The notes under the pieces: model-generated
What the model was told of the DNA's origin: nothing
Databases searched by the model: none
The model's input: only the letters and a program-made list of their open reading frames with translations
Shown: piece after piece, positions 47,346 to 56,990 of the stretch
Layout: the number at the start of each line of letters is the position of its first letter
Numbering within the stretch: the stretch's first letter is position 1
Origin: Symbiodinium natans
Taxonomy: Eukaryota; Sar; Dinophyceae; Suessiales; Symbiodiniaceae
Reading direction: 5' to 3'
Assembly: GCA_905221605.1 (NCBI GenBank)
Contig: CAJNDS010002331.1
Span: forward strand, 215,001-279,000
DNA length: 64,000 bases
Program-made: the position numbers and the translations under genes

Positions 47346-47365
47346 TAGGGTTTAGGGTTTAGGGA

Positions 47366-47515
47366 CGAGATCAAACCAATTCGGTAGTGACACTGCCGGA
47401 CTCGAGGCGGAAAGTGCATCCACGATATCCACATCCGAAGTCACCACAGCGGGCACCGAAGAGATCAGGATTCCGACCGCACCCAACTCCCAGAACTGCT
47501 CTAAACCCTAAACCC
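47366..47515 (+). CDS. Possible terminal exon, Ser/Thr-rich
   Basis: Plus strand open for 48 codons (SNQFGSDTAGLEAESASTIS and TSEVTTAGTEEIRIPTAP) to a TAA provided by the first CCCTAAA unit. The composition is like a linker in a secreted or regulatory protein. Confidence 0.35.
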
Positions 47516-47544
47516 TAAACCCTAAACCCTAAACCCCGGGGGTT

Positions 47545-47637
47545 ACGATATTAGGGGTGCCTTATTGGGGTCCTTTTTTAGGGGACCCTACTGTTTGGGG
47601 GGTCTACTTTATGGGCCCCCTATTTTCGTAACTCTAA
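47545..47637. mobile_element. MITE family C, good copy
   Basis: GTTACGATATTAGGGGTGCC, TTATTGGGGTCC, CCTACTGTTTGGGGGG and CCCCTATTTTCGTAAC. The ends GTTACGA/TCGTAAC are inverse. Confidence 0.75.
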
Positions 47638-47811
47638 ACCCCAAACCCCAAACCCCAAACCCCAAACCCTAAACCCTAAACCCTACACCCTTAAACCCTA
47701 GCGTTCCTCCGGTCGGGAGCTGGAACTCTCTGCTTAGGGTTTAAGGTTTAGGGCTTCAGCATCCAGCTATCAACCTCACAGAGCATGCTTCTACGCGCAG
47801 TGCCCTGTCCT
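47638..47811. other. CCCCAAA/CCCTAAA tract and island
   Basis: C-rich heptamers to 47700, then a unique GC-mixed island to 47811. Confidence 0.6.
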
Positions 47812-47930
47812 AGGGTTTAGGGTTTCGGGTTTAGGGTTTAAGGTTTAGAGTTTAGGGTTTAGGGTTTAGGGTTTAGGATTTAGGGTTTGGGGTTTAGGGT
47901 TTAGGGTTTAGGGTTTAGGGTTTAGGGTTC
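47812..47930 (+). repeat. TTTAGGG tract
   Basis: About 17 units. Confidence 0.95.
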
Positions 47931-48169
47931 CTACAACATCTCCGAACCCAGCCTTGAACAAGCATGGCAAGCATCAAGCATCGTCGATTCTGCTGACGAG
48001 CTGGGGTCAATCTAGCTCGTGCTTGGGACAGTATTAAAAAAACTTACATGTCTGCTCCCTCTCGAGGTTTAAGTACCCTATTGAACATGTAAAATGTTCC
48101 CCCACTATGACAAAGCAATTTTTTGGGGGACCGCTTAGGGACTAGCTGCTTCGTGGATGTAAGACGAGG

Positions 48170-48250
48170 GGCCCAAAAGACCACATCAACATAAGGATCC
48201 TGTAAGCAGGGTTCCTCGGAATCCCCCTTATAGGGGCCCTTATTTTAGAA
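48170..48250. mobile_element. MITE family D, copy 2
   Basis: Matches 19391-19470, including GACCACAT, AAGGATCCTGTAAGCAGG and AATCCCCCTTATAGGGGCCC. 47931-48169 before it is unique. Confidence 0.6.
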
Positions 48251-48350
48251 TTTAGGGTTTGGGGTTTGGGGTTTAGGGTTTGGGGTTTAGGGTTTAGGGT
48301 CTAGCGTTTAGCGTTTAGCGTTTAGCGTTTAGGGTTTAGGGTTTAGGGAA
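48247..48350 (+). repeat. TTTAGGG tract with (TTTAGCG)4
   Basis: About 14 units; four consecutive TTTAGCG at 48303-48330. Confidence 0.95.
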
Positions 48351-48566
48351 ACTATACAACTCTACAGCCCTCAACCCTCAACAAACCCTCCCTCACGAGG
48401 GGACCCTAGCCCTAAACCCTAAACCCTAAACCGGCCCCTAGCCGGCGCCAGCTGCTCTCTCCAAATGTGCCCCTGCGCGCCTTTTGGCACGGCGGTCCTG
48501 CGCGCGTTGCAGGGATGAAGCTCAGAGAGCTCAATGCCCTGGATTCAGGAATCTTCCTCTAAAAAA
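48351..48566. other. Short tracts and unique GC-rich DNA
   Basis: CCCTAAA at 48408-48432; unique GC-rich 48433-48545. No gene is called. Confidence 0.5.
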
Positions 48567-48591
48567 AGTTTAAAAAAAAAAAATATATATA

Positions 48592-48624
<33 letters not shown>

Positions 48625-48645
48625 ATATACATATATATTTTTTTT
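48567..48645. repeat. A/TA/GTAT microsatellite
   Basis: Poly-A, (TA)n, (GTAT)5, then TATATTTTTTT, partly self-complementary. Confidence 0.95.
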
Positions 48646-48837
48646 CTGATTCATGTTCTAATATAAGGCATATTTCTTAATCCGAATTATGACTCCAAAG
48701 GCCGATTCCTTGATCAGGAAGTGCAATGCGGGGATGAGGCTTCGGCTACAACGTCCTTCACTGCTCAAGCATCTGGCTTTTCAGAATCCTATGCTGCTTT
48801 TGCTTTTGGCTGACGTAGCTGCTTAACAAACAGACTT

Positions 48838-49905
48838 GCAACTGTTATACACAAATATGTGTATATATATATATATATATATATTATAAATATATTTATT
48901 TATATATTTATATAATTATATATTTATATATATTTATATATTTATATAATTATATATTTATATATTTATATATTTATATATTTATATATTTATATATTTA
49001 TATATTTATATATTGATATATTTATATATTTATATATTTATATATATATATATTTATATATTTATATATTTTAAAAATTATATATTTATTATTTATATAT
49101 TTACATATTTATAGATTATATTTTATTTTATATATTTATATATTTATATATTTATATATTGATATATGTATTTTATATTTATATTTACATATATAATGTT
49201 TATATATTTACATATTTATATATTTATATTTAATATTTATTAATATTTATATTTAGATATATAATATATTTATATATCTATATATACATATTTATATAGT
49301 ATATTTTACATTTATATTTATATATTTATATATTTTTTATATATATTTATTTTATATTAAATATATTTATATATATATATTATTTTATATATTTATTTAT
49401 ATATTTTAATTTATTATATTTTAATATTTATATATATTTTATTTTTATATTTAGTATTTATATTCTAAAGTTATATATTTATATATATTATATATTTATA
49501 TTTTTATATATATTATATCTTTATATATTTATATATTTATATGTATATATTATATATTATATTTATTTATAAATTTATATTTATATCTTTATATTTTATA
49601 TTTATATTTATATATTTATAATTTATAAATTCTAAATTTATAAGTTATATATTAATATTATATTTATATTTTATATTTTTATATTCATAATTATATATTC
49701 ATATGTTTATAAATTTCTAAATTTATAAATTTATAAGTTTATAAATTTATAAATTTATATATTTATATATTTATATATTTATATATTTATATATTTATAT
49801 ATTTATATATTTATATATCTATATTTATATCTTTATACATTTATATATTTATGTATTTATGTATTTATGTATCTATCGTTATACATATGTATATATGTAT
49901 ATAGT
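48838..49905. repeat. 1.07-kb TATATTTA satellite
   Basis: Almost purely A/T. Core motif is the eight-base TATATTTA, very regular at 48960-49060 and 49740-49830 and degenerate between. Nearly G/C-free over 1 kb, in strong contrast to the GC-rich surroundings. No genes. It could be a matrix-attachment or replication-related region, or just slippage. Confidence 0.97.
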
Positions 49906-50296
49906 ATGTTTGTGCTTGGTCTTACTTCCGAACACTTTGCCCGACTTTCACATGCGAGGAGGGAGGCGAAAGACACCAACAAGCAAGCCTTACTGAAACG
50001 AGCCACCAGTCGGGATTAGGGTTTAGGGTTTAGGGTTTAGGGTTTAGGGTTTAGGGTTTAGGGTTTAGGGTCTAGGGTCTAGGGTCTAGGGTCAGTGTTC
50101 ACCGACTGTTGGTTAGCAGGGAATGGGGGGACATAGAATCCCTGCAAGGGTACATAGGGGGACATATGGTACCTTATCCCCCCCATTCCCTACTCGCAAG
50201 CCCCCGGGCCCAAATGCATCAGCTGTCTCCGCGGGATCCCCCAACTCTGAGGCCTAAAACTTACGGTTTAAGGTCTAGGGTTGAAGGGCTAAGCCC
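49906..50296. other. Unique DNA, TTTAGGG tract and MITE family F
   Basis: TTTAGGG at 50014-50095 with three TCTAGGG units at its end. 50110-50196 is a shortened family F element (GTTAGCAGGGAATGGGG and CCCCATTCCCTACTCGC). A head-to-head transition, GGGTTGAAGGGCTAAGCCCC, lies at 50276-50296. Confidence 0.75.
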
Positions 50297-50560
50297 CTAA
50301 GCCCTAAGCCCTAAGCCCCAAACCCTAAACCCTAAACCCTAAACCCTAAACCCTGAACCCTGAACCCTGAACCCCAAACCTGAACCCCGAGCCTCGTATT
50401 TCACACGAAGACGTTCAGCACGTGCTCGCTCCCGGGAGCCTCGGATTTAGGGTTTAGGGTTTAGGGTCTAGGGTCTAGGGTTTAGGGTTTAGGGTTTAGG
50501 GTTTAGGGTTTAGGGTTTAGGGTTTAGGGTTTAGGGTTGAGGGCGTAGGGCCTTGGGCCT
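50297..50560. repeat. CCCTAAA then TTTAGGG around an island
   Basis: CCCTAAG/CCCTAAA to about 50395, GC-rich island 50396-50442, TTTAGGG at 50443-50540, then (GGGCTTG)n variants to 50585. Confidence 0.93.
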
Positions 50561-50585
50561 TGGGCTTGGGGCTTGGGGCTTGGGG

Positions 50586-50892
50586 TCTCCCTCAGCCACC
50601 CGCAGCGTGGGTAATTTTCCAAATTCGGGTCGCTTGGAGGGTCCCGTATAGAAAGCACACTTGTCATAACAGAAAACCACGTCATGGGGCTTTGCATGTT
50701 GTTTGAGATACTCAACAGATACATATATATATATACACACATATATATATATATACACTGTATACTTGCTACACGGGCGAAATTTTAGGTTCTTTTGTTG
50801 TGCCTCAACCCCGTTTACAGCATTCCAATCTTTAGGGTCCCAGACCGAAACGCGCAGAATCTTAAAACCTCGGGCTCGAAGGTTGAAGGCCT
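50586..50892. other. Unique DNA with (TATA) microsatellite
   Basis: A (TA)/(CACATATA) stretch lies at 50722-50757. No gene is called; frames crossing it are repeat-derived. Confidence 0.5.
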
Positions 50893-50985
50893 AAGGTTTA
50901 GGGTTTAGGGTTTAGGGTTTAGGGTTTAGGGTTTAGGGTTTAGGGTGCAGGGTTTCGGGTTTAGGATTTAGGGTTTAGGGCTAAG
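50893..50985 (+). repeat. TTTAGGG tract
   Basis: About 13 units. Confidence 0.95.
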
Positions 50986-51071
50986 GTCAGCCCTTTTCAA
51001 GAACATGCCGACAAGATTCAAGGCCCTCGCCTACAACTTAAGGAACATGTGCCTGGGTAGGGTTGTATCTT

Positions 51072-51300
51072 GCTTGAAGGTTCATGGGTAATGATGAGTA
51101 GGGTGTTTTTATAAGTAGGGCAACTATGACCTACCTTAAGAACCCAGAACCTACTTTCTTGTAGGTTGTTGCTATAAATATCTAGGATTCTTAGGGAACC
51201 TACACAAAAGTAGAATTTTGGTTCTTAAGGCATGGTTGTAACCTCATTTCGGGTACTTATGTAACCCCACTGAAAAGCACCCATCAGCCTTCGAGTAAGC
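51072..51300. mobile_element. MITE family E copy interrupted by a family G element
   Basis: Outer ends GCTTGAAGGTTCATGGGT and ACCCATCAGCCTTCGAGTAAGC are inverse. The interior AGGGCAACTA...GTTGTAACCTCATTTCGGGTA is split by the nested element at 51134-51230; the uninterrupted version is at 33868-33945. Confidence 0.8.
51134..51230. mobile_element. MITE family G element nested in family E
   Basis: 97 bp, ends CCTTAAGAACCCAGAACCTA and TTTTGGTTCTTAAGG. Inner inverted pair AACCTAC / GTAGGTT. Inserted into a family E copy, so family G was active later than family E. Confidence 0.82.
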
Positions 51301-51345
51301 CCTGAACCAGGCCGCCCTTCCAAACATCTCCACTTTGCATCCCTA

Positions 51346-51445
51346 ACCCTGAACCCTAAACCCTAAACCCTAAACCCTACACCTTAAACCCTAAACCCTA
51401 AACCCTAAACCCCAAACCCTAAACCCTAAACCCTAAGCCCTAAAC
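51346..51445 (-). repeat. (CCCTAAA)n tract
   Basis: About 14 units. Confidence 0.95.
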
Positions 51446-51447
51446 AC

Positions 51448-51570
51448 ATGGCCGGGGCACATAAGTGGCAAAACTGGCACGCATCGCCGATCCTACAGCC
51501 GACGTCCTTCAGGGCTTCGCTTCAGTCAGGGCTTCGGAAAACAGAACTTCAACGAGCTGCGCTGACGTGA
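51448..51570 (+). CDS. Possible small exon or ORF
   Basis: ATG at 51448 opens 40 codons (MAGAHKWQNWHASPILQPTS and on) to TGA. No family. 51571-51895 is unique with a minus-strand frame of similar weak quality. Confidence 0.28.
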   Translation: MAGAHKWQNWHASPILQPTSFRASLQSGLRKTELQRAALT

Positions 51571-51895
51571 ACAAGCGGCACTAGAAAACACAGTTTGAAC
51601 AACACCTGAGACGAACAGAAGATGGGCGAACACACCCAGGGTGTTCGTAAACCCTAACCCTAAACGCCAGGCGGGGGGCTCCAGCATCAAAGTCCCCTCC
51701 CGTTAGTTCCTTGAGACTGGAAGCTGGGAGGAAAGATGCTCTACAAGGGCTCGTAGCTCGCAGCTTGGGGTGGCGGGGGAGTACGGGGGGTAAGGGTTTT
51801 GGCTTGATTCGGCTTTCAACGCGGCGTCCTTCAACTGAAAGAAGCGACACGGCTTGCATTTTCCACTCGCATGCGCCTCAAGCCTTGGCTGAAGG

Positions 51896-52083
51896 TTAGG
51901 GTTTAGGGTTTAGGGTTTAGGGTTTAGGGTTTAGGGTTTAGGGTTTAGGGTTTAGGGGTTAGGGTTTAGGGTTTAGGGTTCAGGGTTTAGGGTTTAAGGT
52001 TTAGGGTTTAGGGTTTAGGGTCCAGGGTTTGGGGTTTAGGGTTTAGGGTTTAGGGTTTATTGTTTAGAGTTTAGGGCTTAGGA
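51896..52083 (+). repeat. TTTAGGG tract
   Basis: About 26 units. Confidence 0.96.
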
Positions 52084-52124
52084 GGCATTGAGACGGGTGT
52101 CGGTCTTGTACCTTTTCCTTACGA

Positions 52125-52285
52125 GTTCCTAGCGGGGAATCACGTACCTTATCTCCCCCTGTGCCTGCGGAAGAGCTATATATACATGTGTATATATATA
52201 TATACATATATGTATTTCATTTCTTTATTTATTTTGTTTGTTTGTAGGGTACCTACCGAATTTCCTACTGAGACCTTCGGGCATG
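52125..52285. mobile_element. Family F-like element with AT core
   Basis: GAGTTCCTAGCGGGGAATCAC on the left, GAATTTCCTACTGAGACC on the right, GTACCTTATCTCC / GGTACC further in. The centre has expanded into (TA)n (52177-52215). A decayed and enlarged copy. Confidence 0.5.
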
Positions 52286-52371
52286 AGATTGCCATACGGG
52301 CCCACTAGAGAGCCTCCAAGAAGAAGGACACCCTGCGCTTCTAGGAGCGGCTCTTTGGGGGGTGGTGGGTG

Positions 52372-52555
52372 AGGTTTAGGGTTTAGGGTTTAGGGTTTAG
52401 GGTTTAGGGTTTAGGGTTTAGGGTTTAGGGTTTAGGGTTTAGGGTTTAGGGTTTAAGGTTTAGGGTTTAGGGTTTAGGGTTTAGGGTTTAGGGTTTAGGG
52501 TTTAGGGCTTAGGGTTTAGGGTTTAGGGTTTAGGGTTTAGGGTTTAGGGTTTAGG
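52372..52555 (+). repeat. (TTTAGGG)26 tract
   Basis: About 26 nearly perfect units. Confidence 0.97.
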
Positions 52556-52556
52556 C

Positions 52557-52829
52557 GCTGTGGAGGTAAGTCAAAATCCTTGGCAAAGTGCTTGCGCGCT
52601 TCCTCGGTAAAGTCGCGCAGCTCTCCAAGAAGGAAATTGCTGCAATCACCCACTTCTCCCCCACCTCAAAGGTGCAGGTGCCACTCTGGCCGGCCTGCCG
52701 CGCTTGGAAAGCCACTCTGGCCCGGTAGCCAACAACTTGCAGAAGGTGATGGCGCTCGAAGCCCCCAGGCCGGTAGAACACAGTGCCGCGCGGCTCCTTC
52801 TTCTCAAGGAGTTCGCAGCCTGCCAAAGC
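52557..52829 (-). CDS. Exon of unknown protein, with frame break
   Basis: After GCATTGCAG the minus strand reads HALAGCELLEKKEPRGTVFY, RPGGFERHHLLQVVGYRARV and AFQARQAGQSGTCTFE, a well-formed peptide with GC-biased codons. About 100 bp further on, a different frame becomes coding-like (GDCSNFLLGELRDFTEEARK then HFAKDFDLPPQ). Either a one-base frameshift near 52670 inactivates it or corrects a sequencing error, or a very short intron lies at GAG|GTGGGG. The island is bracketed by TTTAGGG (left) and TTAGGGC (right). The second part looks helical. No family recognised, but this is one of the strongest coding islands. Confidence 0.5.
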
Positions 52830-52869
52830 ATGTTCTAGACTCACTGCAATGCTGTCACCGCACTGCGTC

Positions 52870-53022
52870 TAGGGCTTAGGGCTTAGGGCTTAGGGCTTAG
52901 GGCTTAGGGCTTAGGGCTTAGGGCTTAGGGCTTAGGGCTTAGGGCTCAGGGCTCAGGGCTCAGGGCTTAGGGCTTAGGGCTTAGGGCTTAGGGCTTAGGG
53001 CTTAGGGCTTAAGGTTTAGGGC
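52870..53022 (+). repeat. (TTAGGGC)n tract
   Basis: About 21 units of the TTAGGGC variant with three TCAGGGC in the middle. Almost no TTTAGGG, so a variant array nearly replaced the canonical unit. Confidence 0.97.
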
Positions 53023-53159
53023 GGGCCCTGGGTGAGAGCGGTAAGGGCTGTCTACTGAACTGCCGGACTGCCCCGGATGTTTGGGGTTTGGGGTTAGGTT
53101 TAGGATTTGTTTAGTGTTTAGGGTTTAGGGTTTAGGGCTTAGGGTTTAGGGTTTAGGGT

Positions 53160-53258
53160 TTACGAAAATAGGGGACCCCTAAAGTAGACCCCCAAATAGT
53201 AGGATTCCCTTAGAACAAGGACCCCAAGAAGGTACCCCTAATTTCGGACACCCCCATG
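53160..53258. mobile_element. MITE family C, good copy
   Basis: GTTTACGAAAATAGGGGACC, CCCCCAAATAGTAGGATTCC, GGTACCCCTAATTTCGGACA. Inverse orientation relative to 47545. Confidence 0.75.
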
Positions 53259-54084
53259 TGTATGGGGATAGGACTGCTACTGACATACGTTTGTGATTCT
53301 GTCTTTTTAACACCATACTCAGGAGGGGAAGGGAGGTACCTTTTCTCCCCAGCTGCCAATGTGCCTTCAATCAGGTGCCTTTGGGGGTTTTCGAGGTCTT
53401 GGGATGAGTCTGGGATTTAGGGCTTCGCGCTCTGAGGGGGCGCAGATTCTGCCCCCCCCCCCCACCGAAACCCGAATTGCTGCCGACGGCGCGAGTTGTG
53501 CAAAGTCTGTGTTTGGCCCGTTGGTCTAGCAGAAAAAGACTTGTCCTCGGAGACAGAGCTGAGAGATTGGCGGTTTAGGGTTTAGGGTTTTGGGGCTTGG
53601 GTTTGGGTTTAGCGGTCCCTTCTGCTTGTGTTTGTTCCCATGGCGCTCGACTCATGTCATTTTCTGAGAAAAGACGAGCAACTTGTTGAACTGACCATGG
53701 GAAGGCTGGGAGTTGAACACCCCGAAACCTCAAAGCTTAAAGCCGCAAAGCTTAAACCCGAAGAAAACCTCAAAGCTAAAACCTAAAGCTACCTTAAAAC
53801 CCAAATGCCTGACCTCTTAGCTCTGAGCCTTCGGGGGGTGTCTGCCGGGTTGCACACTTGAAACCCGAAATCATCCCCCCCACATGGCAGTTCAAGGTTT
53901 GCGCATGCATTGCAACAATACAAGCACCCTAAACCCTAAACCCTGAACCCCTTGGCAAGCCAATTGACTTTGCAAAAATGTAGGGTTTAGAGTCCCCTGC
54001 AAATTTGACGTGGAATAGGGCCGCAGACTGATGCGCGCTCACACGGCACCCTGATCCCTCAAACCGAAGCCCCAAAACCTCAAC
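53259..54084. other. Unique and degenerate DNA
   Basis: C11 run at 53451-53462. GGCCCGTTGGTCTAGCAG at 53516 resembles the start of a tRNA (A box TTGGTCTAG) but no B box follows. AAGCTTAAANCC words recur at 53730-53790. No gene is called. Confidence 0.45.
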
Positions 54085-54203
54085 CCTAAACCCCAAACCC
54101 TAAACCCTAAACCCCTAAACCCTAAACCCCAAACCCTAAACCCTAGACCCTGACTGGACCCTGAGCTCTAAACCCGAAAACCAGAACCCTCAATCGACAG
54201 TCA
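54085..54203 (-). repeat. CCCTAAA tract
   Basis: About ten clean units then degenerate. Confidence 0.9.
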
Positions 54204-54353
54204 CTTGGCTGCACTTAGGAGGGCAGCTATACATTCAACTTTTAGCTGCCTTACTCGGAAACACAATAGACCCAAAAAGGCTAAAGGATCTAAAGTAAAC
54301 CCTAAACCCTAAACCCTCAGCCCTAAACCCTAAACCCTAAAGCACCACAAAGG
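54204..54353. repeat. Paralogous segment, copy with telomeric insert
   Basis: Same sequence as 46859-46971, except that between GGATCTAAAGT and AGCACCACAAAGG there are 44 bp (54297-54340) of CCCTAAA units in place of 8 bp. Confidence 0.85.
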
Positions 54354-54842
54354 TCAGGTCAGGTTCTGAACTGCTGTCGCTGTCGAACACAAGGCCTGGT
54401 ACACCGCCACCAAACCTGACGAAACTTCGTGGCTTAGGGGTTTGTGAAGGGTTTAGGGTTTAGGGTTGAGGGTTTAGGGTTTAGGATTTAGGGTTTACGG
54501 TTTAGGGTTGAGGGTTTAGGGTTTAGGGTTTCAGGGTTTCAGGGTTTTAGGGTCTAGGGTTTCGGATTCGGGGTTCAAGTTTTTTTGGGATATAAGGTTT
54601 TCCTAGGCCATGAAACGCCGAAGCTACTCCAGCCCCCATGTTGCGGCCACTCGCACCCCGATGTTTGTTCGGGTCGGGAGGCAGAACATGTTGGCTTACA
54701 TGTCCCTAAGTGCAACCTCAAAACCCAAACCGTAAGAGAACCGCTGTAGTCCTTGAATACCCGGAGTAGGCCGGACCACATTAGGCCTGCACACAGTCCC
54801 CATAAGCACTTTCCTGAGAAGCAAGCCCTAAACCCCCCCCCC
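54354..54842. other. Degenerate TTTAGGG and unique island
   Basis: Degenerate TTTAGGG at 54448-54570. 54580-54830 is unique with a minus-strand frame rich in Trp/Cys/Gly of uncertain meaning. Confidence 0.45.
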
Positions 54843-54930
54843 CCCAAACCCTAAACCCCAAACCCCAAACCCTAAACCCTAAACCCTAAACCCTAAACCC
54901 TAAACCCTAAACCCTAAACCCTAAATCCTC
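54843..54930 (-). repeat. (CCCTAAA)12 tract
   Basis: Preceded by C13 (54833-54845). Confidence 0.96.
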
Positions 54931-55837
54931 AAGGACAAGGCGCCGAAAGTCAGAGGATGCAGATCCGTCCGATCTGGATCCGTCCGATCCACGGGCTCCT
55001 GACACCGGGGTTTACGAAAATGAGGGGATTGTTAGGGTTTAGGGTTTAGGGCTTAGGGTTTAGGGTTTAGGGTTTAGGGTTTAGGGTTTAGGGTTTAGGG
55101 TTTAGGGTTGAGGATGGCCCGGGTGCTTTTAGCACCAGCGAGCTTCCCTTCTATACACCCTAAACCCTAAACCCTAAACCCACGACATCGGATTGTCTGC
55201 TTTGCGTGCAAATCCCAGTGCCAACATAGGTTCGCGCACTCGCAACACTCAAGGAAACGTGAGACCCTCAAGCCCAACTAGCCCTAAACCCTAGACCCAG
55301 AATCCTAAACCCTCAACCCTAAACCCTAAAACCCCCGAAAAATTGTAACTGTCGTTGGGGTCAGGTCGCCTGATGAACTGCCCGGCATGGCTTCCAGGGC
55401 TGAACGCCTGAGAGATCCAGGGTTCAGGGGCTTAAACCCTAAACCCTAAACCCTAAACCCCAAACCCTAAACCCTAAACCCTAGGGTTCAGGGCGTAGGT
55501 CAGGGTCCTAGATCTAGGGTTCAGGGCTTAGGGAGAGCTGAAGGGGGTTCAGGGTCCCCTCCGGGTTTGGTGTCGGTGTTTGGAGTTTTGGGGTTTAGGG
55601 TTTGGGGTTTAGGGTTTTGGCTGAAGCTTTCATGAGTAACGATCACTGGGGCTAGAAGTCGGGCAACTATAGTTAGTTCTAACACGCTCTTTGTTGGTAG
55701 CACTAAAGAAGCTAGGGGATAGGATTAGGGGACCCTTGGGGATATAGACCCTCTGAATCAGGTCCCTGTTTAAGAGAGCCAGAAGAGGGTTAAGAAGGGG
55801 TACCCTTTGAAGGGGTCCCCCTTACCCTACCTAGGAG
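54931..55837. other. Islands and tracts
   Basis: GATCNGNTCCGATC direct repeat at 54963-54990. A truncated family C end (TTTACGAAAATGAGGGGA) lies at 55013-55030. TTTAGGG at 55034-55110, CCCTAAA at 55152-55178 and 55437-55485, where CCCTAAACCCTAGGGTTCAGGG marks a tail-to-tail switch. Fold-back-like GGGGTACCC words lie at 55795-55825. No gene is called. Confidence 0.5.
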
Positions 55838-55980
55838 AAGCCCTGCTTCTCGAACATGTCATGAAATTCTGGGGCGGAGCTGGGCGCCCGAAGCCTTCGG
55901 CGCGCAGCTACGAAGAGCTGCGGAGCCGTTTCTTGAGAGAGAGAGCTTTTCAGCAAACAAGTCTGGAGGAAATTCCCCTA
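55838..55980 (+). CDS. Likely exon 1 of a plus-strand trio
   Basis: Plus strand reads GEALLLEHVMKFWGGAGRPK, PSARSYEELRSRFLRERAFQ and QTSLEEIP, a helical, charged peptide with no low complexity. The frame ends in the CCCTAAA tract at 55978-56020. Two further islands with plus-strand open frames follow, separated only by CCCTAAA tracts of about 40 bp. Family unknown. Confidence 0.45.
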
Positions 55981-56020
55981 AACCCTAAACCCTAAACCCT
56001 AAACCCTAAACCCTAAACCG
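55978..56020 (-). repeat. (CCCTAAA)6 tract between coding-like islands
   Basis: Six perfect units. There is no GT at its left edge or AG at its right edge, so it does not look like a canonical intron by itself. Confidence 0.96.
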
Positions 56021-56151
56021 TCCAAGAGTCTTCGACGCATTAAAAATCGGAAGGCGGTGCCTTGCCAGTTCGGGGGCCAACGCTCAGCACGGAGACTCAA
56101 AGAGATGGAGCTCGCAAAAGGGGCTGGACGAAGAGACCTCCGAATGAATCT
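56018..56151 (+). CDS. Likely exon 2 of a plus-strand trio
   Basis: Open for 43 codons (RPRVFDALKIGRRCLASSGA, NAQHGDSKRWSSQKGLDEET) to TGA. Same strand as its neighbours. A second CCCTAAA tract occupies 56165-56202. Confidence 0.4.
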
Positions 56152-56199
56152 GCAAAGTTCGGGGACCCTAAACCCTAAACCCTAAACCCTAAACCCTAA

Positions 56200-56312
56200 A
56201 CCTTTTAGCCGTGGTAGGATCTTTCCATGCCACGAGGGCGAGCCGGGCAAACTGTGAGGCGCTGCTGTCCGATGGCAAGCATCCACGATGTGAAGAGTTG
56301 GGTGCGCCCCGT
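56200..56312 (+). CDS. Likely exon 3 of a plus-strand trio
   Basis: Open for 37 codons (LLAVVGSFHATRASRANCEA, LLSDGKHPRCEELGAPRV) to TGA. Followed at 56318 by telomere-like repeats. Confidence 0.4.
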
Positions 56313-56317
56313 GTCTG

Positions 56318-56456
56318 AACCCTCAACCCTAAACCCTAAACCCTTTAGGGTTTAGGGTTTAGGGTTTAGGGTTTAGGGTTTAGGGTTTAGGGTTTAGGGT
56401 TTAGGGTTTAGGGTTTAGGGTTTAGGGTTTAGGGTTTAGGGTTTAGGGTTTAGGGT
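56318..56456. repeat. Tail-to-tail telomeric junction
   Basis: Three CCCTAAA units abut sixteen TTTAGGG units with no spacer (CCCTAAACCC|TTTAGGGTTT at 56344). The polarity is opposite to a telomere-telomere fusion: G-rich ends point away from each other. Confidence 0.95.
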
Positions 56457-56990
56457 CTGAACCCTCAACCCTCAACCGTAAGTCCTGAACCATTGAGAGG
56501 GCAGTTCGCTCCTTAGAAGAAGGGAGCGCGATGCACCACTAAGACATTAAACCATGAAACCACCAAACATTAAACCATTGTGGGAAGTATTGTTCTATAT
56601 TGTTCTTATTAGCATGCTTATACGTACTGCTATTCTGATTTTTACTATTGTTAATCTTCTTATGAGTACGATTTTTAAAGTACTAAACCACTGAACCATT
56701 TAAACCCTTTAAACCTCTCGATTCTATGTGTGGAAACGATTGGTTTGATGGCCGTGTCTGCTCATGGGGGGGGGGGGGGGAAGGCAAGGGGCAAAGGAAC
56801 GGCTTTATGGCCATGATGTAGTGACGGCAAAACAAACAAGAAAACCGGTATAGATGGCAGACAAATATGCATGTATGTAGATATATGTGTATATATATAT
56901 ATACATTATATATATATATATACGTTATACATATATATATATATATGTAACAGCTTTGGAAAGCCTAAACCCTAAACCCTAAACCCGGGG
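56457..56990. other. AT-leaning unique DNA with microsatellites
   Basis: ACATTAAACCAT-type repeats at 56540-56580, G14 at 56766-56780, (TA)n/(ATATAC)n at 56878-56948. No gene is called. Confidence 0.5.

Noticed and set aside
53516-53575. tRNA gene
   Set aside because: An A-box-like start (GTTGGTCTAG) is present but no B box or acceptor stem pairs with it.
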